In this document: in pieces, positions 27,439 through 35,701 of the stretch | Position numbering within the stretch: position 1 is the first letter of the stretch | Layout: each line of letters begins with the position of its first letter | Assembly: GCA_001778375.1 (NCBI GenBank) | Contig: MFGV01000001.1 | Location: 1-64,000 of the forward strand | Length of the DNA: 64,000 nt | Reading direction: 5' to 3' | Origin: Candidatus Firestonebacteria bacterium RIFOXYD2_FULL_39_29 | GTDB taxonomy: Bacteria > Oederibacteriota > D2-FULL-39-29 | Notes under the pieces: generated by a model | What the model saw: only the letters and a program-made list of their open reading frames with translations | What the model was told of the DNA's origin: nothing | Database searches by the model: none | Made by a program: the position numbers and the translations under genes

Positions 27439-27613
27439 AAATTGCCTTTTTATACTCAATTATTGCCTTCTGCAAACTTTCCAGAGAATCACTCACTACT
27501 ATCTTATTGCCATTTGTCAGATGAATGATAGTATCACCATGATGCTCAACTATTTCTATCAGGTCAACATTTACCAGGATCTCAGCTCCGTTAATTCTCT
27601 TAAGTTTTATCAT
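27425..27613 (-). CDS. FlbD-family small protein
   Basis: The 62-residue protein begins MIKLKRINGAEILVNVDLIE and continues with HHGDTIIHLTNGNKIVVSDS, the pattern of FlbD (a small protein usually encoded in flagellar operons between hook and motor genes). No flagellar gene is nearby. It sits between nuoA and the 5-formyl-THF cyclo-ligase gene, overlapping the latter by 14 bp, so here it may serve another role or be a displaced flagellar gene. Confidence 0.75.
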   Translation of the reverse strand: MIKLKRINGAEILVNVDLIEIVEHHGDTIIHLTNGNKIVVSDSLESLQKAIIEYKKAIYEKN

Positions 27614-27639
27614 TTATCTTCCTAATATTTCAGATTATC

Positions 27640-27996
27640 TTACTCCCACTGCAAATATCCTTTTTTCCAGGCATACACGAGACCCAGGATTAAAATACCA
27701 AGGAATAAGGTCATTTCTATAAACGCAAATAATCCAAGCTCCTTAAAAACTACAGCCCAGGGATAAAGGAATATTACTTCCACATCAAAAATAACAAAAA
27801 GTATTGCAAAAAAATAATATCTCATGTTAAACTGAATCCAAGCTCCGCCAACAGGTTCCTCACCGCATTCATAAGTAGTTTCTTTCTCGTAGCCGGGCTT
27901 TGAATCCCTGACCAGGAATGCAGTCACCAGACCTCCGACAGTAAAACCCAGAGCTATAACAAAAAATATAAAAACTGCAAGATATTCATTTATCAT
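27640..27996 (-). CDS. nuoA: NADH-quinone oxidoreductase subunit A
   Basis: At 118 residues with three transmembrane helices it has the full NuoA signature: [34 protein letters not shown] and PWAVVF. NuoA is a small membrane subunit of respiratory complex I beside the quinone channel. Normally it is followed by nuoB, C and D; here none is present. Its ATG overlaps the metF stop (ATGA), so it is translationally coupled to a methylene-THF reductase gene. The rest of complex I may lie elsewhere, or this may be a relict or recruited subunit. Confidence 0.92.
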   Translation of the reverse strand: MINEYLAVFIFFVIALGFTVGGLVTAFLVRDSKPGYEKETTYECGEEPVGGAWIQFNMRYYFFAILFVIFDVEVIFLYPWAVVFKELGLFAFIEMTLFLGILILGLVYAWKKGYLQWE

Positions 27997-28889
27997 AAGT
28001 CTTTTTCCGCCTTAACTCCCGATAGTTCAAGAATTTTTGGGACTTTATCATCCCAGCCTAAAGGCATCAAATGTACACCCTGGCAGTAAGGCTTTAAATC
28101 TTTTATTAATCTTGCAGATATTTCAATACCTGTTTGACCTGACTTGGTCTTTTCTTTATCTTTCTTTAATTCTTCGATTAAATTGTCCGGGACATGAATG
28201 CCTGCTACATTCTCATTCATAAACTTTGCCATTCCGGCACCTTTAAGCACAACGATTCCGACATAAACAGGCACCCCAAACTGCTTTACTCTTTTCATGA
28301 ACTTTTCAAACTTATCAACTTCATACACTGCCTGAGTCTGAAAGAATTCAATACCAGCATTTATTTTCTTCTCCATTTTAAAGAGCTGAGGATCCAGAGG
28401 CTCCGCGCACGGAGATACAACTGCACCTTTACAAAACCTGGGGGGTTCGCCTTCCAAAGCATTCCCTGCCAGATCCTTGCCTTCTTCCAGTTGTTTTACC
28501 ATATAAGCTAAGGACACCGAATCCAGATCAAATACGGGCTTTGCATCTTTATGATCACCTAAAGTAGTATGATCTCCCGTGAGGAGTAACAGGTTTTCTA
28601 TTCCAAACAAAGCAGCGCTGAGAATATCTGATTGCAAAGCTAAACGGTTCCTGTCTCTGCAGGTAACCTGAAATACCGGCTCAATGCCTTTTTCTTTTAG
28701 AGCTTTACACATAGCCAATCCGCCAAGTCGCATGACTGAAGATTGATTATCCGTAACATTAATTGCATGAACATAAGGCCAAACAACTCCGGCCTCATGA
28801 AGAGCTTTCTCTATATGAAAACCCTTAGGCGGTCCAAGTTCAGAGGTAACAACAAACCTCCCCATTTTTGTGATTTCAGTAAATCTCAT
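27993..28889 (-). CDS. metF: Methylenetetrahydrofolate reductase catalytic subunit (MetF)
   Basis: MetF reduces 5,10-methylene-THF to 5-methyl-THF using a bound flavin. The 298-residue protein shows the TIM-barrel features [49 protein letters not shown] and [16 protein letters not shown]. The frame runs back to a TTG at 28904, but the ATG at 28889 has AAGGAGG four bases upstream and is preferred. Two MetV-domain genes and an RnfC domain lie upstream in the same direction, pointing to an anaerobic MetFV-RnfC2-type enzyme rather than a stand-alone NADH-dependent MetF. Confidence 0.94.
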   Translation of the reverse strand: MRFTEITKMGRFVVTSELGPPKGFHIEKALHEAGVVWPYVHAINVTDNQSSVMRLGGLAMCKALKEKGIEPVFQVTCRDRNRLALQSDILSAALFGIENLLLLTGDHTTLGDHKDAKPVFDLDSVSLAYMVKQLEEGKDLAGNALEGEPPRFCKGAVVSPCAEPLDPQLFKMEKKINAGIEFFQTQAVYEVDKFEKFMKRVKQFGVPVYVGIVVLKGAGMAKFMNENVAGIHVPDNLIEELKKDKEKTKSGQTGIEISARLIKDLKPYCQGVHLMPLGWDDKVPKILELSGVKAEKDL

Positions 28890-28934
28890 AAAGCCTCCTT
28901 CCAAATAATAATTACTAAGTACTAATGGCTAATG

Positions 28935-29053
28935 CAGACTGTGTCGCAATTACATTTTCGATCTGACGTACCACAATAGGTTGTAGTTGCTCGATTCATC
29001 GAGCGTACCTATTGCGCCTGATGAATCAGGCAACTACATTGCGACACAGTCTG
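28935..29053. repeat. 119-bp element with 16-bp terminal inverted repeats and nested palindromes
   Basis: The ends CAGACTGTGTCGCAAT (28935-28950) and ATTGCGACACAGTCTG (29038-29053) are perfect reverse complements. Inside lie two hairpins, GCTCGATTCATCGAGC (28989-29004) and GCCTGATGAATCAGGC (29016-29031). There are also two interleaved arm pairs: CAATAGGT (28974-28981) with ACCTATTG (29007-29014), and TGTAGTTGC (28982-28990) with GCAACTACA (29030-29038). AATTACTAA occurs just outside on both sides (28910-28918, 29054-29062). It resembles a MITE or REP-like palindromic unit. It carries no gene and lies in the metV-metF gap. Confidence 0.75.
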
Positions 29054-29150
29054 AATTACTAATTAATGAACGCCAACCATAAACCGTTGGCGATTATATT
29101 TATAACTTATTTTCTTTTAAACATTTAACGGATGCTTTTGTCCGTTTACC

Positions 29151-29184
29151 TCAAATTGTCAATTGTAAATCGTAATTCGTAAAT
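29151..29184. repeat. Degenerate short-period intergenic repeat
   Basis: Read on the minus strand the segment runs as AATTTACG, AATTACGA, TTTACAAT, TGACAATT, a decayed 7-8 bp tandem repeat of the TTACGAA type. Similar sequence recurs near 43721-43747 and 63725-63800. It lies in the 299-bp gap between the MetV gene and metF, which otherwise holds the palindromic element. Confidence 0.5.
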
Positions 29185-29188
29185 TTCT

Positions 29189-29803
29189 TTACTGACTTTT
29201 CTTGTAATCGCGGATACTGATCATTTCTTTTAAATTTTTGTCACTTTCATTTATAGCCAACATCCTGTTAAATATTCTTTCCCAGCCGCATTCTTTATTT
29301 TTTGAAACTTCGCACTTTCCATTTTTCGCTCCGCCGCATTGACCATTTAAAAGTCCCTTGGAGCATGCTGTTACAGGACATATCCCGACAGTATATCCCA
29401 ACATGCATTCTCCGCACTGCTCGCAATCGCAAGAAGAAGGTGTAAATCCTGAGAAACCCGGGACATAAAATGTGTCACAACCGGAAAGAACTACTTTATC
29501 AGGAAGCAGACCGGCAAAAGTCTGAACACCTACTCCGCAGGAAAATATAACTACCGATACTGCCGCTGTAATTTCATTTTTATGAATGTCTAATCTCTTT
29601 CTTGTATACTCTTCATTGCACAAGTAGTCCAATTTTATCTCGCCGGATATATTCAATTTGGCAGCTTTTAGCTCTTCCTTGAGCGTTTCATATTCTTTTT
29701 CCGCAAAATGAACTTCTTTACAGCCAAAACAAGCGATCAATAATATTTCACCTTTAAGAAAAGGCAGAATTTCTTCTTTCTTTTTAACTTGAGTGATCAA
29801 CAT
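29189..29803 (-). CDS. MetV-like methylene-THF reductase zinc/Fe-S subunit
   Basis: The 204-residue protein matches the methylene-THF reductase C-terminal (MetV) domain. It has an N-terminal part with LLIACFGCKEVHFAEKEYE and SCGVGVQTFAGLLPDKVV, then the cysteine-rich CEQCGECMLGYTVGICPV and GLLNGQCGGAKNGKCEVSK. In acetogens MetV partners MetF and passes electrons from an RnfC-like NADH-oxidising subunit. Here it is downstream of, and overlaps by one base, a longer gene that itself holds a MetV domain fused to RnfC, so there are two MetV copies. Cofactor content is inferred. Confidence 0.88.
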   Translation of the reverse strand: MLITQVKKKEEILPFLKGEILLIACFGCKEVHFAEKEYETLKEELKAAKLNISGEIKLDYLCNEEYTRKRLDIHKNEITAAVSVVIFSCGVGVQTFAGLLPDKVVLSGCDTFYVPGFSGFTPSSCDCEQCGECMLGYTVGICPVTACSKGLLNGQCGGAKNGKCEVSKNKECGWERIFNRMLAINESDKNLKEMISIRDYKKSQ

Positions 29804-31785
29804 TACTTTTTTATCTCCCGCAGCATTTTCTTTGACTTTTTAAATATTTCGACCATATGTGATTTAGAAGAACAAATCTCCTCGCAGCAACCGCACTCGA
29901 TGCAATTCATTATGCCTTCTTTTTCTATTTTAACCCAATTTTCAGCTTTGGCATAGAAAACAAGTTTATGCGGTTTCAGCTCCATCGGGCAAACATTAAC
30001 GCATCTGCCGCATTTAATACAAGGTTCTTCCGTCAGATCATCTTTCTTTTGAACTACCGCAATACCGTTTGTACCTTTAATTACTGGCACTTCATAATCA
30101 TTTTGAGTAAAGCCCATTACGGCTCCGCCCATTTTAAGTTCGAATTTTTCAGGTACTTTTATACCGCAGACCTTGATTATATCAGATACAAGCATTCCTA
30201 TAGGTACTTCATAGTTCCCGGGTTTAGAAACACCTTCACCTGCTACTGTAACTACTCTGCTGACAAGCGGCATTCCTGAATATATTGAATCGTATACAGC
30301 ACAAGCCGTTCCAATATTATTTACTATTACACCGACATCCAAAGGAAGACCGCCAAGAGGAACTTCCCGTCCCAAAATCCTTTTTATAAGCATTCTCTCT
30401 GCGCCTTCAGGATATTTAGTTTTTACCGAAACTATTTCAACAGATGTTTCTGCTTTACACTTTTCTTTAAGAGCTTCCAGCGCTTCAGGTTTATTATCCT
30501 CTACAGCAATAATTCCTTTTTTAACACCTGCAGCTTTCATAAGCAGCTTAAATCCCATGAGGACTTTCCCGGGTCTCTCAACCATCAATCTAAAATCAGC
30601 ATTAAGCAGAGGTTCGCATTCACAGCCATTCAACAAAATAGTGTCCACGGGTTTGTTTGAGCTCAATTTTATATGCGAGGGGAACTGCGCCCCTCCCATC
30701 CCGACAATACCGGCATTTTTTATTGCAGAAATTATACTTTCTTTCGAGCAGCTCTCAAGAGTCCCTTTTGGAATAATAGAAGGATCCTGTTCGTTTTTCA
30801 TGTCATTTTTTATGCCAATTGTTAAAACGTCAAAAGGAAGCAAAGGATGTTTTCGCGGTTCCACAAAAATAACTTCTCCTGAGACACCGGAATGAACAAA
30901 AGCTGTAACCATCGCTTTTGAATCGCCTATTTTCTGTCCGACTTTAACTCTATCACCTATTTTTACAAATGGTTCACATATTACGCCGGCATGCTGCTGA
31001 AGAGGGATATAAACATATTCGGGAGGAGATATCTTCTCAATGGCTATTTTTGCGGTAAGTTCTTTTCTTTCCTCAGGATATATTCCGCCGTAGAAACCTT
31101 CATTTCTCTTTGCCTGTATGAATTTGACATAGGAATCAACAAAGTCTGCACTGTTTTTATTATAATTTCGCAGTTTTGGCAACTGTTCAATAAATATATT
31201 TTGACGATTTTGACAGGCTAAACGATTATAAATATTTTCCCAGGCACAATCTTTTTCTTTTGATACTTCACACTTGCCTTTTTTTGCACCGCCGCAGGGC
31301 CCGTTAATTAATCCCTTACTGCAATCCACAACAGGGCATATGCCTCCGGTAACACTGAGATAACACTCCCCGCAGGCACCGCATTTTTCCACACCTAAGG
31401 TAATCCCGTGAAAGCCGCCTTGAAAGACGGAATCACAAACAGTCAACACAGGAATATTTAGCTGTCCGGCAACGGTTTGAACACCTACCCCGCAAGAGAT
31501 AACAGCAACTGCATCCGCATTATTAATATCCTGCATTACATTTTTTAATAACTTACCGGTAAGATATTCATTACAGAGGAAATCCATGTGCATAAATCCT
31601 ACCGTGGTTTTTCCGGATTCATTGAGGAGTTTATTTAACTCAGCAGTTTCTGGTTCAACATCCAGGGCAAATTCATTAAAGCATTTATTACAAGAGATGA
31701 TATAAATTCTTTCTTGTCCTGCAAGTATCTCCAGTATCTCTTCTTTACTCTTTAGCTTGTATTTCGTGTAATCAGTTTTTTGCAT
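29803..31785 (-). CDS. MetV-RnfC fusion protein (probable NADH-oxidising methylene-THF reductase subunit)
   Basis: Residues ~1-200 are a MetV domain, with FLCNEYLTGK, SCGVGVQTVAGQLN, CGACGECYLSVTGGICPV and GLINGPCGGAKKGKCEVSK. The rest, ~245-660, is RnfC-like: the N-terminal barrel region (FVKIGDRVKVGQKIGDSK), GIVGMGGAQFPSHIK, LLNGCECEPLLNADFRLM, and two ferredoxin-like 4Fe-4S motifs CIKCGRCVNVCP and CIECGCCEEIC. The open frame starts at a TTG at 31815 inside the upstream gene; the ATG at 31785, two bases past its stop, is more likely (660 residues). RnfC2 in Acetobacterium is a separate protein. The fusion suggests NADH oxidation and MetV in one chain. Confidence 0.9.
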   Translation of the reverse strand: MQKTDYTKYKLKSKEEILEILAGQERIYIISCNKCFNEFALDVEPETAELNKLLNESGKTTVGFMHMDFLCNEYLTGKLLKNVMQDINNADAVAVISCGVGVQTVAGQLNIPVLTVCDSVFQGGFHGITLGVEKCGACGECYLSVTGGICPVVDCSKGLINGPCGGAKKGKCEVSKEKDCAWENIYNRLACQNRQNIFIEQLPKLRNYNKNSADFVDSYVKFIQAKRNEGFYGGIYPEERKELTAKIAIEKISPPEYVYIPLQQHAGVICEPFVKIGDRVKVGQKIGDSKAMVTAFVHSGVSGEVIFVEPRKHPLLPFDVLTIGIKNDMKNEQDPSIIPKGTLESCSKESIISAIKNAGIVGMGGAQFPSHIKLSSNKPVDTILLNGCECEPLLNADFRLMVERPGKVLMGFKLLMKAAGVKKGIIAVEDNKPEALEALKEKCKAETSVEIVSVKTKYPEGAERMLIKRILGREVPLGGLPLDVGVIVNNIGTACAVYDSIYSGMPLVSRVVTVAGEGVSKPGNYEVPIGMLVSDIIKVCGIKVPEKFELKMGGAVMGFTQNDYEVPVIKGTNGIAVVQKKDDLTEEPCIKCGRCVNVCPMELKPHKLVFYAKAENWVKIEKEGIMNCIECGCCEEICSSKSHMVEIFKKSKKMLREIKK

Positions 31786-31786
31786 A

Positions 31787-33061
31787 TTAAGAGTATTTTT
31801 TGTATTCCGAATCAAGCTTAAACCTGACTTTCGGATCCTTTCCGTATTCTATTACCGCAGGCTTTCCCCCGTTCATAATAGAGAGCCTGCCGGCCTCCAT
31901 CACCAGTTCATTATAATAACTGTTAGCCGGAGTGGCAACTACACCTTCTTTATCTATTTTCATGATTATATTTTTCTTTTCTTCTGTACTCTTCCCCTCT
32001 TCCACCCTTAGAGCAGATAAAATATTAGCTTCTATTGATCTATAGCCATACCCTACCGGCTCATAACCTTCCCCTCCGTGATAAACCATCTGAAAGTATT
32101 CAGGATTGGTCTCATAATAAAATTTATCATCAGGATCATTTCCCTTCGTCAGTACGGAATGTTTAACCCCTCTGAACTGGTCAGAGTGGGATATCATTCC
32201 GCCCATATCCTTATTTTGTGTATGAAGAACCATTCCCTGGGTATTTCCGCCCGGACCCTGATCAGGATAGCCAAAACCGTTGACCACATTTAAGCAGGCT
32301 CCATTATTCCAGAGCACCCGGCCGTCAGTCCAGAGAAAACCTTCATTACCGTTGGGATACTTATCAGGAATTCCATATACCGAGACTTCTACCGGAAGGA
32401 GCCCGGTAATAAAAGCCACTAAGTCAATATAATGACAGCCTACATAAGAAAAAGCATCGGAATTCTTTAAAGTACACCAATTTTGAAAATTCGAATGTCT
32501 GTAATACCAGGGCTCAATAAGATGCGCCTGCCCTATCCTAAACTCTCCAAACTCACCGTTTTGATACCTGCGCCGGGCTATAAGACCTCTGTCATCAAAC
32601 CTTTTATGATATTCCACGCCAACAAATAAACCTTTTGAAAGAGCTTCTTCTTCTATTTCCTTAGCTTCTTTGTATTTTAATACTAACGGTTTAACACTAC
32701 ATACATGTTGATTGTTTTTTAAGGCTTCTTTTATGACCATATAATGCAGCTGATCCGGCATAGCCACAAAAACAAAATTACCCGGTTTCATTTTTTTTAT
32801 TACATCCTTGAACAGATCAGGATAATTATTTGTAAGATCGCCTTTTTTATAGTCAGGATAAGAATTAAAAGACTGCCCCGGAAAAGACTTACAAAGCATC
32901 CCATTTTCCCCGAGCGCTTTTAAAGGCGCACCATTTAACGCAACTATATCGATATTTCCGACAAGTCCTTTACGCTGAAGCTGATAAATGGAAGGAAGTA
33001 TTTGAACAGCCGTGATCATTCCCCCGCCGACTATGGTTACATCTATTTTACGACTGGACAT
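31787..33061 (-). CDS. Gfo/Idh/MocA-family oxidoreductase
   Basis: The 424-residue protein begins with a Rossmann fold (VTIVGGGMITAVQILPSI). It has VAMPDQLHYMVIKEALKNNQHVCSVKPLV in the family position, with VKP in place of the usual EKP, so the catalytic lysine is kept. The C-terminal part (SYVGCHYIDLVAFITGL) forms the substrate half. Family members oxidise or epimerise sugars and inositols with NAD(P). It precedes the MetV-RnfC gene by one or two bases, an unexpected partner. The substrate is unknown; the nearby sugar genes suggest a carbohydrate or cyclitol. Confidence 0.87.
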   Translation of the reverse strand: MSSRKIDVTIVGGGMITAVQILPSIYQLQRKGLVGNIDIVALNGAPLKALGENGMLCKSFPGQSFNSYPDYKKGDLTNNYPDLFKDVIKKMKPGNFVFVAMPDQLHYMVIKEALKNNQHVCSVKPLVLKYKEAKEIEEEALSKGLFVGVEYHKRFDDRGLIARRRYQNGEFGEFRIGQAHLIEPWYYRHSNFQNWCTLKNSDAFSYVGCHYIDLVAFITGLLPVEVSVYGIPDKYPNGNEGFLWTDGRVLWNNGACLNVVNGFGYPDQGPGGNTQGMVLHTQNKDMGGMISHSDQFRGVKHSVLTKGNDPDDKFYYETNPEYFQMVYHGGEGYEPVGYGYRSIEANILSALRVEEGKSTEEKKNIIMKIDKEGVVATPANSYYNELVMEAGRLSIMNGGKPAVIEYGKDPKVRFKLDSEYKKYS

Positions 33062-33239
33062 ATTATTGCTCCTCTTTGTTATGTATTTTTAGTCATACTG
33101 GGCCATGCATTGGATTTCATTTCTCTAAGCAGATGCCTAAGCATTTTATCCATTTACATTTTTGAAAGCAGATTTTCAATATAACCCGTTTTTCACAATC
33201 AAAAGCAATAATTCATTTTTCTGCCTTCAAAAATATATA

Positions 33240-33266
33240 CTACCCCGCGGTTAAAGCACGGGGTAG
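33240..33266 (-). terminator. Rho-independent terminator after hppA
   Basis: CTACCCCG (33240-33247) and CGGGGTAG (33259-33266) form a perfect 8-bp GC-rich stem about 13 bp past the hppA stop. On the minus strand the stem is followed by TATATATTTTT. It separates hppA from the Gfo/Idh gene. Confidence 0.8.
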
Positions 33267-33279
33267 CTATATTTAAAAC

Positions 33280-35601
33280 TTATTTCTTTTTCGATTTAGA
33301 TTTTTTTCCTGCTGAGGCTACTTCTTTGTTAAGCAGCGAACCGCGCCTGTTTGCAACAAACGCATAACCAAGAGCTGCTAAACATACCAGAGCAATAATA
33401 ACTTTTTTTCCAAAATCTGCATCACTCATGGAAATTACCGCTGCCGGAGCTATAGGAGCCAGAATAATAGCTACAAGATTCATAACTTTAATCATAGGAT
33501 TAATTGCCGGACCTGCTGTATCCTTAAACGGGTCTCCGACTGTATCTCCTATAACTGCTGCTTTATGAGAATCAGTTCCCTTTCCGCCCATAAAACCGTC
33601 TTCAATTTTCTTTTTCGCATTGTCCCAGAGCCCGCCGGTATTAGACATAAACACAGCCAGCAGCTGTCCCATTACAATGGTTCCCACAAGATATCCGCCA
33701 AGAGCGCCGACACCTAAAGTATAAGCAACCAGAACCGGAGTAGCTACCGCAAGAATTCCGGGTCCCACAAGCTCTCTTTGCGCGGCTTCAGTAACAATAG
33801 CAACACAAGGACCGTATTCCGGCAACTCTTTACCTTTCATAATCCCGGGATGCATTTTAAACTGCCTTCTGACTTCCTGAACGACTAAGAAAGCTGCTCT
33901 TCCGACTGCTTTTAACATAAAAGAAGAGAATAACATAGGTACCGCAGCTCCGATCATTAAACCTACAAATATCTCCGGAATATTAATCTGAATACCTGTC
34001 GCTACAAGTTTGGCCTCATCAATGTAAGATCTGAAAAGAGCAGTCGCAGCTATCACCGCTGTCGCTATTGCAAGACCTTTTGTGAGAGCTTTTGTTGTAT
34101 TCCCGATAGCATCCATCCATGCAAGTGTTTCAGAAGCTTTAGTTGCCTTTATCTTTGACATTTCAAATATACCGTGCGCATTGTCAGTGATAGGACCAAA
34201 AGTATCCATGGCAAGTACAAACCCTGTGGTAGCAAGAAGCCCGAGTCCGGAAAGCGCAACACCGAAAGCGGCCATGCCGGGATCACCTTTAAAAATAACT
34301 AAAGAGCTGACAATGGTACCGCAAATCAGAACTATTGCCCATACAGACGATTCCATCCCTTCCGCAAGCCCGTTAAGTATAAGAGTGGCCGGCCCGGTTT
34401 TTGTCGCAATTGCCGTTTCGGTAACTGCTCTCTTATCCGGATGAGTAAATATATTCGTAAGGATAAGAGTGGCTACCGCCAGCAAAATACCTATTGAGGT
34501 AATAAGCGCCAATTTAACCCAAAGCCAGCTGGCTCCGCCGTCATAGAACATTTTATGAGAAAGAGCAAAGAAGCCCATTATCGATAAAGCTGCGGATACA
34601 CAGTAACCTATAATGATCGGTTTCATCGGATCAAAAACTTTTGCTTTATCATTTCCTCTAACAAACCAGGTTCCTATAATTGAAGTAAATACACCTAATG
34701 CTCTTATAAGAAGGGCAAACATGATAAAGGGTAATGCTTTATCCCCTCCTAACGACGCTGCAAGAATAATTGCGGCGACAAGAGTAACTTCATAGGATTC
34801 AAACATATCTGCAGCCATACCGGCACAATCCCCGACGTTATCACCGACATTATCGGCAATAGTTGCGGCATTTCTCGGATCATCTTCCGGAATACCAGCT
34901 TCAACTTTACCGACCAAGTCAGCCCCTACATCAGCCGCTTTAGTATAGATACCGCCGCCGACTCTCATAAAGAGCGCTGCAAGCGAACCGCCAAAACCAA
35001 AACCGATTAAGACTTTCATTGCATCCTGTTTGAACAACACGAAAATAATAGTTGCTCCAAGAAGACCAAAACCAACGGTGAACATTCCTGAAACAGCACC
35101 GGCATCAAAGGAGACTCTTAAACATTTTGAGAAACTTGTCAGGGCTGCGTTTGCAGTACGGACATTGCCTTTCACCGCAAGTTTCATCCCTACAAAGCCT
35201 GCGCCATAGGAGCAAATAACTCCGGCAACAAATGCCACGGCTATACCCCATGAAAGCTCCATTCTTTTTGGATCATCCCTAAAGGTACCATAGTAGTACA
35301 TAGAAAGCAGAGTTACAAAAACAATTAAAACAAATATACCCATTATTTTGCTCTGTTGTTTAAGATACGCCATTGAACCCTGTTCTATGGCATCTGCAAC
35401 GTCCGTCAGGGCTTTCGGACCTGCCGGCTGCCTCATTACTTTTACTACAAGTATTACACCATAAAGCAGTGCAATAAGTGCGGCGCAAAACACATAGAAA
35501 AGCACCCTATTTTCATGCGGCCCGAATTCAGGCAGCACGAGGCTAGCTTCACTTGCGCTCATAACAAGCTGACCAAGTTGTGAGACTATACTTCCTATCA
35601 T
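33280..35601 (-). CDS. hppA: Membrane H+-translocating pyrophosphatase, K+-independent type
   Basis: HppA couples hydrolysis of pyrophosphate to proton pumping across the membrane. The 773-residue, about 16-helix protein has the substrate motifs EAGIPEDDPRNAATIADNVG, DNVGDCAGMAADMFESYEVT and DTVGDPFKDTAGPAINPMI. GNTTKALTKG carries lysine at the position where K+-dependent enzymes have alanine, predicting K+ independence. It has AGGAGG before the ATG, an upstream terminator at 35674-35701 and a downstream one at 33240-33266, so it is probably monocistronic. It lies beside an operon with a PPi-type phosphofructokinase. Confidence 0.95.
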   Translation of the reverse strand: MIGSIVSQLGQLVMSASEASLVLPEFGPHENRVLFYVFCAALIALLYGVILVVKVMRQPAGPKALTDVADAIEQGSMAYLKQQSKIMGIFVLIVFVTLLSMYYYGTFRDDPKRMELSWGIAVAFVAGVICSYGAGFVGMKLAVKGNVRTANAALTSFSKCLRVSFDAGAVSGMFTVGFGLLGATIIFVLFKQDAMKVLIGFGFGGSLAALFMRVGGGIYTKAADVGADLVGKVEAGIPEDDPRNAATIADNVGDNVGDCAGMAADMFESYEVTLVAAIILAASLGGDKALPFIMFALLIRALGVFTSIIGTWFVRGNDKAKVFDPMKPIIIGYCVSAALSIMGFFALSHKMFYDGGASWLWVKLALITSIGILLAVATLILTNIFTHPDKRAVTETAIATKTGPATLILNGLAEGMESSVWAIVLICGTIVSSLVIFKGDPGMAAFGVALSGLGLLATTGFVLAMDTFGPITDNAHGIFEMSKIKATKASETLAWMDAIGNTTKALTKGLAIATAVIAATALFRSYIDEAKLVATGIQINIPEIFVGLMIGAAVPMLFSSFMLKAVGRAAFLVVQEVRRQFKMHPGIMKGKELPEYGPCVAIVTEAAQRELVGPGILAVATPVLVAYTLGVGALGGYLVGTIVMGQLLAVFMSNTGGLWDNAKKKIEDGFMGGKGTDSHKAAVIGDTVGDPFKDTAGPAINPMIKVMNLVAIILAPIAPAAVISMSDADFGKKVIIALVCLAALGYAFVANRRGSLLNKEVASAGKKSKSKKK

Positions 35602-35673
35602 TTTAATTCCTCCTTTTCTTTTTTCCTTAACACAGCCTTGCAGGCAGCATCAGGAAATTTTTATCTCATTTTG

Positions 35674-35701
35674 TAATAACCCGCAATTTTACGGGTTATT
35701 A
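35674..35701 (-). terminator. Rho-independent terminator of the carbohydrate operon
   Basis: TAATAACCCG (35674-35683) and CGGGTTATTA (35692-35701) form a perfect 10-bp stem immediately after the transketolase stop codon. The stem is AT-rich at its foot, and no long T-run follows, so termination may be partial; the arms could also act bidirectionally. Confidence 0.6.

Noticed and set aside
31786-31815. TTG start of the MetV-RnfC gene
   Set aside because: It lies within the upstream gene and adds residues not seen in MetV; the ATG at 31785 follows the stop codon directly.
33079-33153. 24-codon frame upstream of the Gfo/Idh gene
   Set aside because: It has an ATG and TAA but no ribosome-binding site, lies in AT-rich sequence, and is short enough to occur by chance.
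34082-34444. 120-codon plus-strand frame
   Set aside because: It is antisense to the strongly conserved hppA coding region and is a shadow of its codon pattern.
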